This document shows, in pieces, positions 50,106 to 59,200 of a stretch of 64,000 nucleotides of DNA. A model generated the notes under the pieces. That model saw nothing but the letters and a program-made list of their open reading frames with translations, was not told where the DNA came from and searched no databases. The position numbers and the translations under genes were made by a program. Where the stretch lies: positions 1 through 64,000 of the forward strand of contig DGMY01000043.1 of the NCBI GenBank assembly GCA_002388665.1, read 5' to 3'. Numbering within the stretch: the first letter of the stretch is position 1; the number at the start of each line of letters is the position of its first letter. This DNA is from Opitutia bacterium UBA4506 (GTDB taxonomy: Bacteria; Verrucomicrobiota; Verrucomicrobiia; Opitutales; Puniceicoccaceae).

Positions 50106-53024
50106 ATGATTGGAATCAACCCTTTTCCAAGAAAAGCCATCTCCTCAAATACCTTGAATAAGATACTGACAGAGCCCCCCGAGCTTCTCTTCCCAAAACA
50201 ATTCGACTACGTCGTTTTCGGCGCTGGCTACATCGGATTCTCCACCGCTCTTCGTCTAGCGGGCCGCAAACACAGTGTCCTACTTCTCGCGACGAACGGG
50301 CAACTGCTATGGGAATCAACCGCCGCCCTTGAGAACCGGGTCACAAATCAATGTGGCAACAAGGCCTGGATTGATTGGCTCGAACAGCTGAAAACCGTCG
50401 ACGCCATCCACGGCTCATACCTAGACCCGGCGGGAGCCGAAATTCTTGCGGCACAGAGACTATCCTCGCAAACCGAGCAGCACGGAATCGAATCCCTTCT
50501 CTACGCAGTTCCGGTTGCCGCGAACAAGTCGCAAGGACAGACGAACTCGATCACCGTCGCGACAAAATCCGGGCTCCAGCGAATAGAGTCCTACCACTGG
50601 ATCGACTGTTCGGAGAACGCGGATTTGTTGCGAATCATCGAACCGGGAGCCTTCATCCCGGCGCGATCCCGAACATCCACATGGCGATTCGCACTCCAAT
50701 CAGATCGTTGGGAACTGATCGAACCCAATCTACAGGCTCTCACCCGGAAAGCAGGCATGGAGCTGATCGGCTCAGCTAAGAACACGGAAAGACACCTTGT
50801 ATGGCTCGATGACGGTGACGCGTGGAAGGAGAGTCTGGTCAAGAATCTAAAGTGGCTCCGCAAGAGCCTACCCGAGGGCTCCGGCCTCCCAGTCAGCCAC
50901 TGCGGAACCTGCGCCTACCCTTCCTACAGTTCAACTGAAGAATCCAGCTATTCGGGCAGCACGAATAATCTGACGGTACTCTCTCCCGTCCTGTTCACAG
51001 ACCGTTCAATCACAACAATCGAAGATCGGTTCTTACTAGGATCCACTGCCATGATCCCGGAAACCAACCGGAAAATTGATCGACAGCCCGAAGAATATTC
51101 AGAGATCCGTATTGCAGAAACCATTACCTGCGAAGTCCTCATTGCCGGAACCGGAACTTCCGGCTCCATCGCTGCAATCACTTCTGCCAACGAAGGGGCC
51201 GGGACACTCGCGATCGACTACGCGAAACACCCTGGTGGGGTCGGTACCGGGGGTGGAATCACAGGATACTTTTTTGGAATTTCAGGAGGCATTCAAACGC
51301 GCGTGGATCAGCTCACCGATGAGATGACCAAGTTGTTGACGGGTAGAACACCAAAGAAGGATAGCTGGCATCAAGACGCCAAAAAATTGGCGATTCTTCA
51401 AATGTTCCGTCAACACCGAGTTCAATTCAAAGGCGGGTTGTTGCTCTGCACCGTCGACAAAGAGGAGAATCGAGTCACCGCAGTCTACACAGCAAACGAA
51501 AGAGGACTGATTAAAATTCAATCCAAAGCCTATGTCGACTGCACTGGAGACGGAGACCTCTGTGCCCACGCCGGGTCAGCGTTCACCACCGGCCGCGAAG
51601 GCGATGGTCGCAACCTGGCCTACTCGCAAGCAGCTCTCGCTCTTGACCGAGCGGATAGCGAGATCACCACCAGTACACTGAACTACGATGCGGGCTGGCT
51701 CGACCCCACATCCTCGATCGATCTCACACGAGCTCGTTTGAGTGGAATCGCGCTCTACACCGAGTCCGATGCACTGAAAAAGAGGGAGCTACTCACAATT
51801 TCACCCATGCTCGGCATTCGTCAGTCAAGACAGATCATCACCGACTATTCGCTCCAGCTGAACGATCTGGTTTCGGGGCGGAAGTTCGAGGACACGATCG
51901 GTGAAGCGGGTTGCCACGCCGACTCACATTCGGTCGACTTCGAATTTGAGAACGACGAGATGGTTTTCTTCTACTGGGCCTGCCGACTCTTTCGGTATCC
52001 ACTGCGCACTCAACTGCCCTACCGAATGCTTCTCCCGAAGGATTTGACCAACGTATGGATTGCCTGTCGCGCAGCGGGTATGAGCACCAATGCCTTCTAT
52101 GCCATTCGCATGCAGAGAGACATGCAGCGTCTTGGCGAGATCGCTGGAATCGCAGCAGCACAATGCACCTCAACCGATGAACGAAGCAACTCGCGCCATG
52201 CGAATTTAGAAAGCCTACGGATCCAGGCATCCTCATCGGAGAGTCAACTGGACAACTACGGGATCCTTCCTGCCGACGATGAAGATCCAATCAGCTGCCT
52301 CCAAGCAGGCAGATCGGGACTTGCTCTGTGGCGTATCTACCAGCAACCGGACACCTACAGGGAGGCGACCATCAAACTACTCGACTCCGACACTGCAAAC
52401 ACGACCTTCTACGCCGCCTGCGCCCTCGCGATGTGGAATCATCCTTCGGCGGAAGCCCGCCTCATTCACGCAGTCCGAACGCGCGAGGTCGGGGCAATCA
52501 ACCCTGCGGAAAACACAGGAGCCTATGGGCAAGAAATTGACATCCCGTTTTGGCTCTTGGCCATCATTCTCCTCCGGCGTTGCGGGACCAGTGCCTGCAT
52601 CCCTGTCATCGAGAACGAAACTCAGAACCCGCAGCATCGGTTAAACGTCAAAACTTCGATCGCCCTGACCCTTGAGCGACTACACAGGGCACAAATTCTC
52701 TCAGATCGCGAAGTCCTTGCCCTCACAGAGGCCCTGATCCAATCCCCCACCCACGATCAATCCCAGGTTCCCTCCAGATCTCTCGCCCGTGCGATTCGGA
52801 AAGAACCCCAGATCTCACTTCCCAATAGAAGTGGAGCCGATGTCAAAGAGGATCACATTTGGCAACTGCACCTGATTGTCTGCCGAATCCAATCCGCGGC
52901 CGGCAGCCCATCTCTCCTGGCAACCGCATACCAGAACGATCCTCGTATCCACGTTCGCAACCGCTTCCGCCCCTACTGCATTGATCAGAGCCCAACCCGA
53001 TCTCAGCCGATACTGAGCCCCTAG
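50106..53024 (+). CDS. FAD-dependent oxidoreductase with two Rossmann motifs
   Basis: A 972-residue protein with two separate dinucleotide-binding motifs. The first, FDYVVFGAGYIGFSTALRLAG, has GAGYIG at 39-44. The second, CEVLIAGTGTSGSIAAI, has GTGTSG at about 348-353 and is followed by GGVGTGGGITGYFFG and YVDCTGDGDLCAHAG. The second half is a typical FAD_oxidored domain of the kind found in polysaccharide loci of this phylum. The first half looks like a shorter, diverged copy. The C-terminal approximately 250 residues are Ala/Leu-rich and may form helical repeats. No signal peptide. The oxidised substrate is unknown. Start ATG 50106 is preferred to GTG 50082. It shares a 49-bp divergent promoter with the LacI gene. 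Confidence 0.8.
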   Translation: MIGINPFPRKAISSNTLNKILTEPPELLFPKQFDYVVFGAGYIGFSTALRLAGRKHSVLLLATNGQLLWESTAALENRVTNQCGNKAWIDWLEQLKTVDAIHGSYLDPAGAEILAAQRLSSQTEQHGIESLLYAVPVAANKSQGQTNSITVATKSGLQRIESYHWIDCSENADLLRIIEPGAFIPARSRTSTWRFALQSDRWELIEPNLQALTRKAGMELIGSAKNTERHLVWLDDGDAWKESLVKNLKWLRKSLPEGSGLPVSHCGTCAYPSYSSTEESSYSGSTNNLTVLSPVLFTDRSITTIEDRFLLGSTAMIPETNRKIDRQPEEYSEIRIAETITCEVLIAGTGTSGSIAAITSANEGAGTLAIDYAKHPGGVGTGGGITGYFFGISGGIQTRVDQLTDEMTKLLTGRTPKKDSWHQDAKKLAILQMFRQHRVQFKGGLLLCTVDKEENRVTAVYTANERGLIKIQSKAYVDCTGDGDLCAHAGSAFTTGREGDGRNLAYSQAALALDRADSEITTSTLNYDAGWLDPTSSIDLTRARLSGIALYTESDALKKRELLTISPMLGIRQSRQIITDYSLQLNDLVSGRKFEDTIGEAGCHADSHSVDFEFENDEMVFFYWACRLFRYPLRTQLPYRMLLPKDLTNVWIACRAAGMSTNAFYAIRMQRDMQRLGEIAGIAAAQCTSTDERSNSRHANLESLRIQASSSESQLDNYGILPADDEDPISCLQAGRSGLALWRIYQQPDTYREATIKLLDSDTANTTFYAACALAMWNHPSAEARLIHAVRTREVGAINPAENTGAYGQEIDIPFWLLAIILLRRCGTSACIPVIENETQNPQHRLNVKTSIALTLERLHRAQILSDREVLALTEALIQSPTHDQSQVPSRSLARAIRKEPQISLPNRSGADVKEDHIWQLHLIVCRIQSAAGSPSLLATAYQNDPRIHVRNRFRPYCIDQSPTRSQPILSP

Positions 53025-53084
53025 ACCGAGGGCCATACTGAAAGAAGAGCCTTCCGCTGTACGTCGATTCGACCGAGCGGGAAA

Positions 53085-54113
53085 CTAGGTATCCCGAACC
53101 ATAAGACTCGGCTCGAAAGAGATCACACTGCCAGCCTCTCGACGCCCTTCCAACACATCGATAAGGCACTCCGCTCCAGCTCTCCCAATCTCAACAGCTG
53201 GCTGACGAATCGTCGTGATCGAAGGGTAGAAAAACTGGCTCTGCCATGTATCGCCGTAACCGACGAGACGAAAGTCTTTCCCAAACTGCATCGATCGTTT
53301 CCGGGCCGCCCGGGACACCGCCATTGCCTGAGTTAACCCGATGCAGAAAATCCCCTCCGGAAGGGGGTACTCGGTAAACGCACGATCTATGACCGAATGA
53401 GCGGCTTCGAAAATTTCGGAGATGTTCGACCGCCAGGGCATTCGCAAAATTCGTGGCTCGGGAAGACCCAACTCTTTCATCCGATCACAATAGGCATATG
53501 CCCGCGCGGATACGGCCTCGGCCCCATCAACCACAAAGACCCAGCTGCTGCGCAAACCCAGGGAGTAGAAATGATCGGCAGCCAAGCGGCCCCCTTTAAT
53601 GTCATTTGAGACCACTTGTGTCGCCCGAGGATGATTCAGAGAACGACCCAGCAACGCGACATTCATCCCGGCGTCCAGCAGATCCGAAATCACCTCATCA
53701 CTAACCCGTGGCGAGGATCCCCCCACTAGGGCAAGGCTCTTCACACCATGCGCTCCGAGAATTTCACGGTGAAACGTCATCGAGCTCATCTCGTCGTGCA
53801 AATGAGCCAGAAAAATCCGGTACCCTCGCGCAGCGGCCGTGCGCTCAAATGATTCCGTAATATCAATACAGTACGGATCCTGTAGATAACTGACTCCTAG
53901 GACCAGAAGCTTCGGAGATTTACTGCGCAACTGGGAGGCAAAAAAGTTCGCTTGATACCCGATTTCTTCCGCAGCTTTGAGAATCCGCTTCCGAGTTTTT
54001 TCACTCACCCGCTGATGGCCCGAGAGTGCACGGTGTACCGTGACTTGGGAAATTCCCAGCAACTCCGCGATTTCAACCTGAGTAGCTGCCTTTTTCGAAC
54101 TTTCTTTCACCAC
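53085..54113 (-). CDS. LacI-family transcriptional regulator (locus 3)
   Basis: A regulator of 341-342 residues with the helix-turn-helix QVEIAELLGISQVTVHRALSGHQRVSEKTRKRI and a ligand-binding domain ending in a region typical of the family (TIRQPAVEIGRAGAECLIDVLEGR). It starts at one of two adjacent GTG codons (54113 or 54110), with GAAGG just before them. The conserved palindromes at 55203 and 60067 are the best candidates for its operators, since they stand before the LamG1 gene and between the two large divergent operons. It converges with the FAD oxidoreductase gene. Confidence 0.88.
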   Translation of the reverse strand: MVKESSKKAATQVEIAELLGISQVTVHRALSGHQRVSEKTRKRILKAAEEIGYQANFFASQLRSKSPKLLVLGVSYLQDPYCIDITESFERTAAARGYRIFLAHLHDEMSSMTFHREILGAHGVKSLALVGGSSPRVSDEVISDLLDAGMNVALLGRSLNHPRATQVVSNDIKGGRLAADHFYSLGLRSSWVFVVDGAEAVSARAYAYCDRMKELGLPEPRILRMPWRSNISEIFEAAHSVIDRAFTEYPLPEGIFCIGLTQAMAVSRAARKRSMQFGKDFRLVGYGDTWQSQFFYPSITTIRQPAVEIGRAGAECLIDVLEGRREAGSVISFEPSLMVRDT

Positions 54114-54233
54114 CCTTCGTTAGCAACGCCTCGGGCAAATTTCCATCCTAAATTTATTCAAAAAGTACAAATCCTCCAAACAATCCAAAAATTGGGTCAG
54201 TCTCGATCTGGCTCGAACTCCAGTCGCCTCAAA

Positions 54234-54270
54234 AAAGAAAAAAGGGGGGGAGTAAATACTCCCCCCCGCA
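54234..54270 (-). terminator. Intrinsic terminator after the LamG1 gene
   Basis: A perfect dyad of seven G, AGTA, then TACT and seven C (54244-54267) is flanked on its left by an A-rich run, which reads as a T tract on the minus strand. It lies 26 bp beyond the LamG1 stop. Confidence 0.85.
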
Positions 54271-54292
54271 CTATCCTTCCAAAGGTTGAACC

Positions 54293-55156
54293 CTAGCGCA
54301 ACCAGCGGCGACGACTCATCGAGACCATGACCACGCAGATGATTCCGAAAGCAGCTCCGGCATGTGCAGCTTCTGGGATCGGCGTGGTGAAATCGTAGGC
54401 TACGTCCGAAACCCGAAAGTTGTCGTAGTCACCGGGCTGTGAATTGTAGCTCGATCCGACCCGATTCCCGATTCTCATGTTCCCGTTGTACCCTTCGAGA
54501 GTTCCAAAAGTTGTGCTCAGCTTTTCACCAATGAGATCCCCATCCTGATACACTTTGAGCCCTACTCCGTCTTCGTAGGTCATCGCAAGGTGAGTCCAGG
54601 TGTCTTCAGTAAAGTTCAGGTCTACCACTGGCATGATTGCCACGAGCAACGACGTCCCGTTTCCGACATAGGCGCGAAAAGAATTGTCGCTCTCAAAAAA
54701 CGCAAACTGAAATCCACTTGAGGAGCTATATCGATAGTCGACCAAATAGGAAACCGCCGCAGGAATCACATCCGAAGCCAATGGCTTGTACCACAACTCA
54801 ACTGTCATTTCTGACAGAGATAGATTTGAACCGAGATTTGTGCCCGGAATCTGCCCATAACCACTATTCCCGCCCGCGGAGGGAAGATTACTTTGAAAGG
54901 CGTCCCCAAACTTACCCTCGACCCCCATAGTCGTGTTCGTAGTCGAGATGCTCATCGGAGTATCCGCCAAGGCACCGGTCCCAGAAGCAATATTGGCAGA
55001 AGAAATACTCCCAGCGCCCTCCTCAAACGTATAGAGCAATAGGGTATTGTCGCTCGAACCGTCATAGTCGCCCGTCCAGCCTGTGTAGCCAAACACTGCC
55101 AGAGGTGAAAATGCCGCGGTGAGCCCGCCAAAAAGTAATGACTGTAGTGATTTCAT
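54293..55156 (-). CDS. LamG-domain secreted protein 1 with PEP-CTERM-like tail
   Basis: A 287-residue exported protein. The signal peptide is followed by a concanavalin-like LamG fold (LLLYTFEEGAG, MTVELWYKPL, TWTHLAMTYEDGVGLKVYQDGDLIG, MRIGNRVGSSYNSQPGDYDNFRVS). LamG domains bind carbohydrate or protein. The C-terminus PIPEAAHAGAAFGIICVVMVSMSRRRW is a PEP-CTERM variant with PEA. It is clearly related to the protein at 59201-59980, which lacks the tail. A perfect palindrome 47 bp upstream links it to LacI locus 3. Confidence 0.82.
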   Translation of the reverse strand: MKSLQSLLFGGLTAAFSPLAVFGYTGWTGDYDGSSDNTLLLYTFEEGAGSISSANIASGTGALADTPMSISTTNTTMGVEGKFGDAFQSNLPSAGGNSGYGQIPGTNLGSNLSLSEMTVELWYKPLASDVIPAAVSYLVDYRYSSSSGFQFAFFESDNSFRAYVGNGTSLLVAIMPVVDLNFTEDTWTHLAMTYEDGVGLKVYQDGDLIGEKLSTTFGTLEGYNGNMRIGNRVGSSYNSQPGDYDNFRVSDVAYDFTTPIPEAAHAGAAFGIICVVMVSMSRRRWLR

Positions 55157-55202
55157 GATGCTGGTTGTTTTATGTGATTGTTTAGATTGCTACGATTTCG
55201 GG

Positions 55203-55216
55203 TGAATACCTATTCA
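55203..55216. promoter_or_regulatory. Predicted operator of LacI locus 3, site A
   Basis: TGAATACCTATTCA has perfect six-base arms around CC and lies 46 bp upstream of the LamG1 ATG. The same sequence with one change is at 60067-60080. Confidence 0.6.
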
Positions 55217-55382
55217 TTCTTAAAAAACTGATGCAGGTTTAATGCCAACTAGAGGAGAAAGACTCAGGCTTTTTTCAGACTACAAACCGGCGTTGTCCGC
55301 CGGACTGAAGCCTCCGAACGGACCGACAACGGAAGACCTGAAGGAAGGATTTCATAAATCCCATACATTCGGAGTTGCAGGC

Positions 55383-56564
55383 TCAGTCCCTGGCAGGAAG
55401 GGATTCCCAATAGCAAATGCATTGATCATCGAGGATGCTCCGATTGACCTCGACGCCCGAACCGGGACCGGCGGGCAAAAGAACTTTCCCCTCCTCGACT
55501 TGAAAAGGAACCTGAATGATATCGTTCTTGCGCAACCATGGCCCGGCCTGATCACCGGGCAGAGTGCAATTGGGAGTACTGGCGGCGAGGTGAAGCTGCG
55601 ACGCCGTTTCTACTCCGAGGTCGAGACCGCTCCCGAACCATACGGCGAGATTGGCGGCGGCGGCGACACCTGCGTGTCGGCGCCAGGTTCCGGGCCCTCG
55701 ACTTCCGTAGCTAATGTTCAACCCGCCCGCAGCGCCAGAAGTCAGAACAGCCCAAAGGCTCTCCGGCGGATCGATATGGACAGCCACCCGTGCACGGACC
55801 CTGGAACGCAGGGCGGCAAATTCCTCCAGATGAAATCGAGGGAATGGATCTTCGAGGATCGCCATATTTCCCACAGCGTCCATCGCCCGAATCGTCGGCA
55901 AAGCGTCATCCAAACGATAGAAGCGTCCATTAGGATCAACGGTAACGTGAAAATCATCCCCTCCGGCTTCCCGGATGGCCTCAAGACGCTCCACATTTGG
56001 ATCTTCGAGAGTTGTTTTCAGTTTTACACCGCGAAAGCCAAGACTCTTAGCGCGCGTGACGCAACGATGGGCATGCTCCGGAGTCACCCTTCCCATCCAA
56101 TAATCCACCGAGACAGATTCCCGCCAAGCGCCTCCCCAAAGCTCACATAGGCGAATCCCTGCACGCCGGGCGATGAGATCACTCAAAGTCGATTCGATCA
56201 ACTTTTGCATGGGATGCCCAATACGGTGCATCAAATTTTCATGAGGCGGTGCATACGGCGAAGGTGGATTCGGTCGGAGCCAATAGTTTTCGCTCTCCTT
56301 CCACAGCGGCAACAGATCCAATCGCAGCTCATTCTCAACGATACCGGGAAGCCGCTTGAAAACCTCCGCCCGATCCTCTTCAGACAGGCAAACATGGTTT
56401 TCGCCCCAGCCTTCGAAGCCATCCTCATCGACTATCCGTAAGAGCAAGCGCTGCGAAGACTTCGCGCCGTGCCCATGCACCCCAAATTCGGGACTCGAAG
56501 CCCACTCGTCGTCAAGCGGGATCTCGACGATCCAAGTCTGAATAGATTTTATGGCGATACTCAT
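55383..56564 (-). CDS. Mandelate racemase/muconate lactonizing enzyme family protein
   Basis: A 393-residue enolase-superfamily enzyme. The catalytic Lys pair lies in GVKLKT (Lys181, Lys183). Metal ligands are Asp210 in VDPNGR, Glu238 in LEDPF and a third acidic residue at about Asp265 in HIDPPES. Most sugar-acid members dehydrate an aldonate or uronate to a 2-keto-3-deoxy acid. The SMP-30 lactonase gene in the divergent operon would supply an aldonate, so such a dehydratase is plausible. The exact substrate is unknown. It is the last gene of the minus-strand operon, 43 bp after the first TIM-barrel-like gene. Confidence 0.88.
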   Translation of the reverse strand: MSIAIKSIQTWIVEIPLDDEWASSPEFGVHGHGAKSSQRLLLRIVDEDGFEGWGENHVCLSEEDRAEVFKRLPGIVENELRLDLLPLWKESENYWLRPNPPSPYAPPHENLMHRIGHPMQKLIESTLSDLIARRAGIRLCELWGGAWRESVSVDYWMGRVTPEHAHRCVTRAKSLGFRGVKLKTTLEDPNVERLEAIREAGGDDFHVTVDPNGRFYRLDDALPTIRAMDAVGNMAILEDPFPRFHLEEFAALRSRVRARVAVHIDPPESLWAVLTSGAAGGLNISYGSRGPGTWRRHAGVAAAANLAVWFGSGLDLGVETASQLHLAASTPNCTLPGDQAGPWLRKNDIIQVPFQVEEGKVLLPAGPGSGVEVNRSILDDQCICYWESLPARD

Positions 56565-56607
56565 CGTAGACTCTCGGTTTGTAAGAATGAATCCATTGAC
56601 GAACGGA

Positions 56608-57837
56608 TTAATCCTGCGAAATTCTCCAGACCTTCACTTCCAGTGGCTCGAGCGACAAGGTGACGGCTCGCTCCCCCCACGGTAAATCTTTTCCGGCAAA
56701 GACGTCCCGGATCATCGCGTTTCTCGGTATCCCCAGAAGTTCCCCTTCCGCTGGGACTACACCCGAATTCACGAGGAATAGGAATCGATCCTTTCCGTAG
56801 GCAATGTTGGCAAAATCCACGGCCTCGTACTCAAACTCTTCATCGATCCCTCCCCGTCCACTCATCGGTGAAACCGAAGGAACTTCTTTCGACAACTTCA
56901 GCTTGATATCTTTGCGTCGTTCTCCGAAGAGGAGCACTTGCCCCAAACCGAGTTCGCCGGTTAATTCCTGAGCCACCTCTGCATACGCTGCGTAATACTC
57001 AGGGAATGACGGAAATCCTCCCCGCGGAAACAGAGAATAGACAATCACTCCCTCCGCGCCTTCCACCAATCCGAGATAGACATCATGCCGCACCCAATCG
57101 CGGATTAATGGAAGATCCTCCTGATCCGGTTCCCGAAACATCTCCGGAACCAGGATCGAGATCCGATCCCCACGAAGATCGTCGATCACTTCGGCCTGCA
57201 ATTCCATACCTCTCCGGATCCAGACCCTCGTATCCTTCTGACCCGCATAATTTACATAGGCACCCTTCCCCACAATATCGAGGAAAGGGGATGTAATCAT
57301 CAGCGCTTCCGCACCCCGGTGGTTCGGCTCATACATCCAAATGGGTCGATCATATGGATCACTATCCCGAATCGCCTCCGAAGCTACTTCCAGATAGTTC
57401 AGCTCATCCTTATACCAGAACCGAATCTCTTCAGGAACCAAATACCACCAGGCAACCCTCTCATCATCGACTACCGCTTCGACCTGGCGTGTGATCTCTT
57501 CCCGAATCTCGTCGTCGGAAAGAATCCGCTTCGGCTCTCCGTTCCGTTCGTGAAAATTCATGTCAATGCCCACGGAATAGATCGTCAGAAGATCACTATC
57601 CTCCACCTGATCCAAGAACTCATCATTCTGGCGATAAACCGGACCATACGTTGTGAAACCATTGGCCTCATCGCGGACCACATTCCCGGAAAACCCTCCA
57701 AACGGAAAGATCCGGCCCTGAGGGTAGAGCTTATCGGACGGCAGGTCTACCGGGGCCACCGGACCCTCGGTGAAGAAGAAAGCCGAGGCACTCGACGCCA
57801 CGAGAGACGTCAGACTGAGTAGAGATAAAAGCTTCAT
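56608..57837 (-). CDS. Secreted TIM-barrel-like putative glycosidase 1 (unrecognised family)
   Basis: A 409-residue exported protein with signal peptide (LLSLTSLVASSASA). The core is alpha/beta-barrel-like with WYLVPEE (131-137) and IWMYEPNHR (166-174), both with Glu at strand ends as in retaining glycosidases, and a C-terminal beta-sandwich-like segment (VKVWRI). It shares these blocks and its layout with the upstream gene at 57840, which is two bases away, so the pair is a tandem duplication. I do not recognise a named family. A hydrolase of a specific glycan is inference. It is co-transcribed with the enolase-superfamily gene. Confidence 0.7.
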   Translation of the reverse strand: MKLLSLLSLTSLVASSASAFFFTEGPVAPVDLPSDKLYPQGRIFPFGGFSGNVVRDEANGFTTYGPVYRQNDEFLDQVEDSDLLTIYSVGIDMNFHERNGEPKRILSDDEIREEITRQVEAVVDDERVAWWYLVPEEIRFWYKDELNYLEVASEAIRDSDPYDRPIWMYEPNHRGAEALMITSPFLDIVGKGAYVNYAGQKDTRVWIRRGMELQAEVIDDLRGDRISILVPEMFREPDQEDLPLIRDWVRHDVYLGLVEGAEGVIVYSLFPRGGFPSFPEYYAAYAEVAQELTGELGLGQVLLFGERRKDIKLKLSKEVPSVSPMSGRGGIDEEFEYEAVDFANIAYGKDRFLFLVNSGVVPAEGELLGIPRNAMIRDVFAGKDLPWGERAVTLSLEPLEVKVWRISQD

Positions 57838-57839
57838 GT

Positions 57840-59180
57840 TCAGAGCGACGCGTCAGCCGGTGCCATTTCGTAAATCTTCACGCCATATGGAGGCAGCGTC
57901 AGATGAATGTCCCCCTCGAAAACACGATAGGACTCCGCGTCATCGAGCAGTTCGTCGACTTCAATTTGCATGTAGGGAAGCCCGGATAAGACCGCGTCAA
58001 TCGATTCATTCGCTGAATTCACCAAAACGACGTAGCGCTTTCCCTTGTAAACCTTGTTCGCAATCGTGATCGATGGATACTCGATGGGCTCTGTGACACG
58101 AGCACCGCGATACGACTCGAGAACTGCAGTCTCCGGACCCGAGACAATATCAACTGCCAGGTCATCCCGATCGACCCCGAACAAGAATACCTGCCCCAAT
58201 CCGTCTTCGCCTAGAACGATGGGCGCCAACTCTTTGTACGTATCGTAATACTGGTCAACTGCATCGAAATTTGGACGACGGCGCAAAGAGAAGACAACAA
58301 TTCCCTCTGCCCCATCCACCATACTTCCGAATACGTCATAGGTGACCCAGGCAGGGATCAACTCCAGATCCTCTTCAGCCGGCTGACGATACATCCCCGG
58401 CATCGATAGCACGAGCAAGTCTCGGCCAATCGTTTCTTCAGCCAATTTCTCCTGATCCATCGACCACCGGTTCCACACTCTCTCGTGATGCTTGCCAGCA
58501 CCGTTGGTGTACATCCCCTTTCCGATGACATCTGTGTACTGGCTCGTCGCCGACAATGATTTAGCCGAGCGGTGATTCGGCTCGTAAAACCAAATCGGCC
58601 GCCCTTGTGGATCGTTCTCCCGAATCGCTTCGGTAGCAGCCTTGAGATATTCCATTTCATTCTTTCTCCAGTGGCGCAACTCCTCCGGCTTCAGGTACCA
58701 TATAGCGATTCGGTCGTTATCCGCTACCGCCTTCACCTGCTCTCCTACTTGCTCTTTGATCTCTTCCGAACTCAACACACGCGGCTCCTTCGAATGAAAA
58801 TTCATTTGCAGCCCCACACTATAGAGCAACTTCATGTCGTGATCCTCGGCGTCCTGCAAGAGACGCGGATCCAGCTCATAGCCCGGTCCAATTACCGTAA
58901 ACCCAGCGTCTTTGAATTCCTTCAAATAGGCTTGGTATTCTTCTTCCGGAAAGAAAGCCTCCATATCATCGGGAGTACCGCCGCCAATGGAGAAAAAGGT
59001 AAAGAGGAACTCAGAACCCATCGGATATATTTTGTCCGCAGGCAAGCTCGCCCCAAAGTCACTGTCGGCCTCGAAAAAGCCTTCGGCCTTAACCTCGCCG
59101 GCGGCAGCGACCGCCTCCCCACTCGAAAAACAGCCGACAATCGCAGCGAATAGAATTTTTAAAGATGCTTTCTTAGTCAT
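57840..59180 (-). CDS. Secreted TIM-barrel-like putative glycosidase 2 (unrecognised family)
   Basis: A 446-residue paralogue of the next gene, with signal peptide (LKILFAAIVGCFSSGEAVA), WYLKPEE (161-167), IWFYEPNHR (196-204), and the shared pattern KIYPMGSEF near residue 50 (compare KLYPQGRIF). Shared sequence outside the motifs includes SVGLQMNFH and SVGIDMNFH. The C-terminal domain ends YGVKIYEM. Spacing of two bases to the downstream paralogue and 20 bases to the LamG2 gene shows one operon. Family unknown to me. Function is predicted only from fold-like features and context. Confidence 0.7.
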   Translation of the reverse strand: MTKKASLKILFAAIVGCFSSGEAVAAAGEVKAEGFFEADSDFGASLPADKIYPMGSEFLFTFFSIGGGTPDDMEAFFPEEEYQAYLKEFKDAGFTVIGPGYELDPRLLQDAEDHDMKLLYSVGLQMNFHSKEPRVLSSEEIKEQVGEQVKAVADNDRIAIWYLKPEELRHWRKNEMEYLKAATEAIRENDPQGRPIWFYEPNHRSAKSLSATSQYTDVIGKGMYTNGAGKHHERVWNRWSMDQEKLAEETIGRDLLVLSMPGMYRQPAEEDLELIPAWVTYDVFGSMVDGAEGIVVFSLRRRPNFDAVDQYYDTYKELAPIVLGEDGLGQVFLFGVDRDDLAVDIVSGPETAVLESYRGARVTEPIEYPSITIANKVYKGKRYVVLVNSANESIDAVLSGLPYMQIEVDELLDDAESYRVFEGDIHLTLPPYGVKIYEMAPADASL

Positions 59181-59200
59181 ATTATTTTTTTCGTCGGTGG

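Noticed and set aside
55242..56150. 302-codon plus-strand frame
   Set aside because: It lies antisense to the well-supported enolase-superfamily gene and has no family resemblance.
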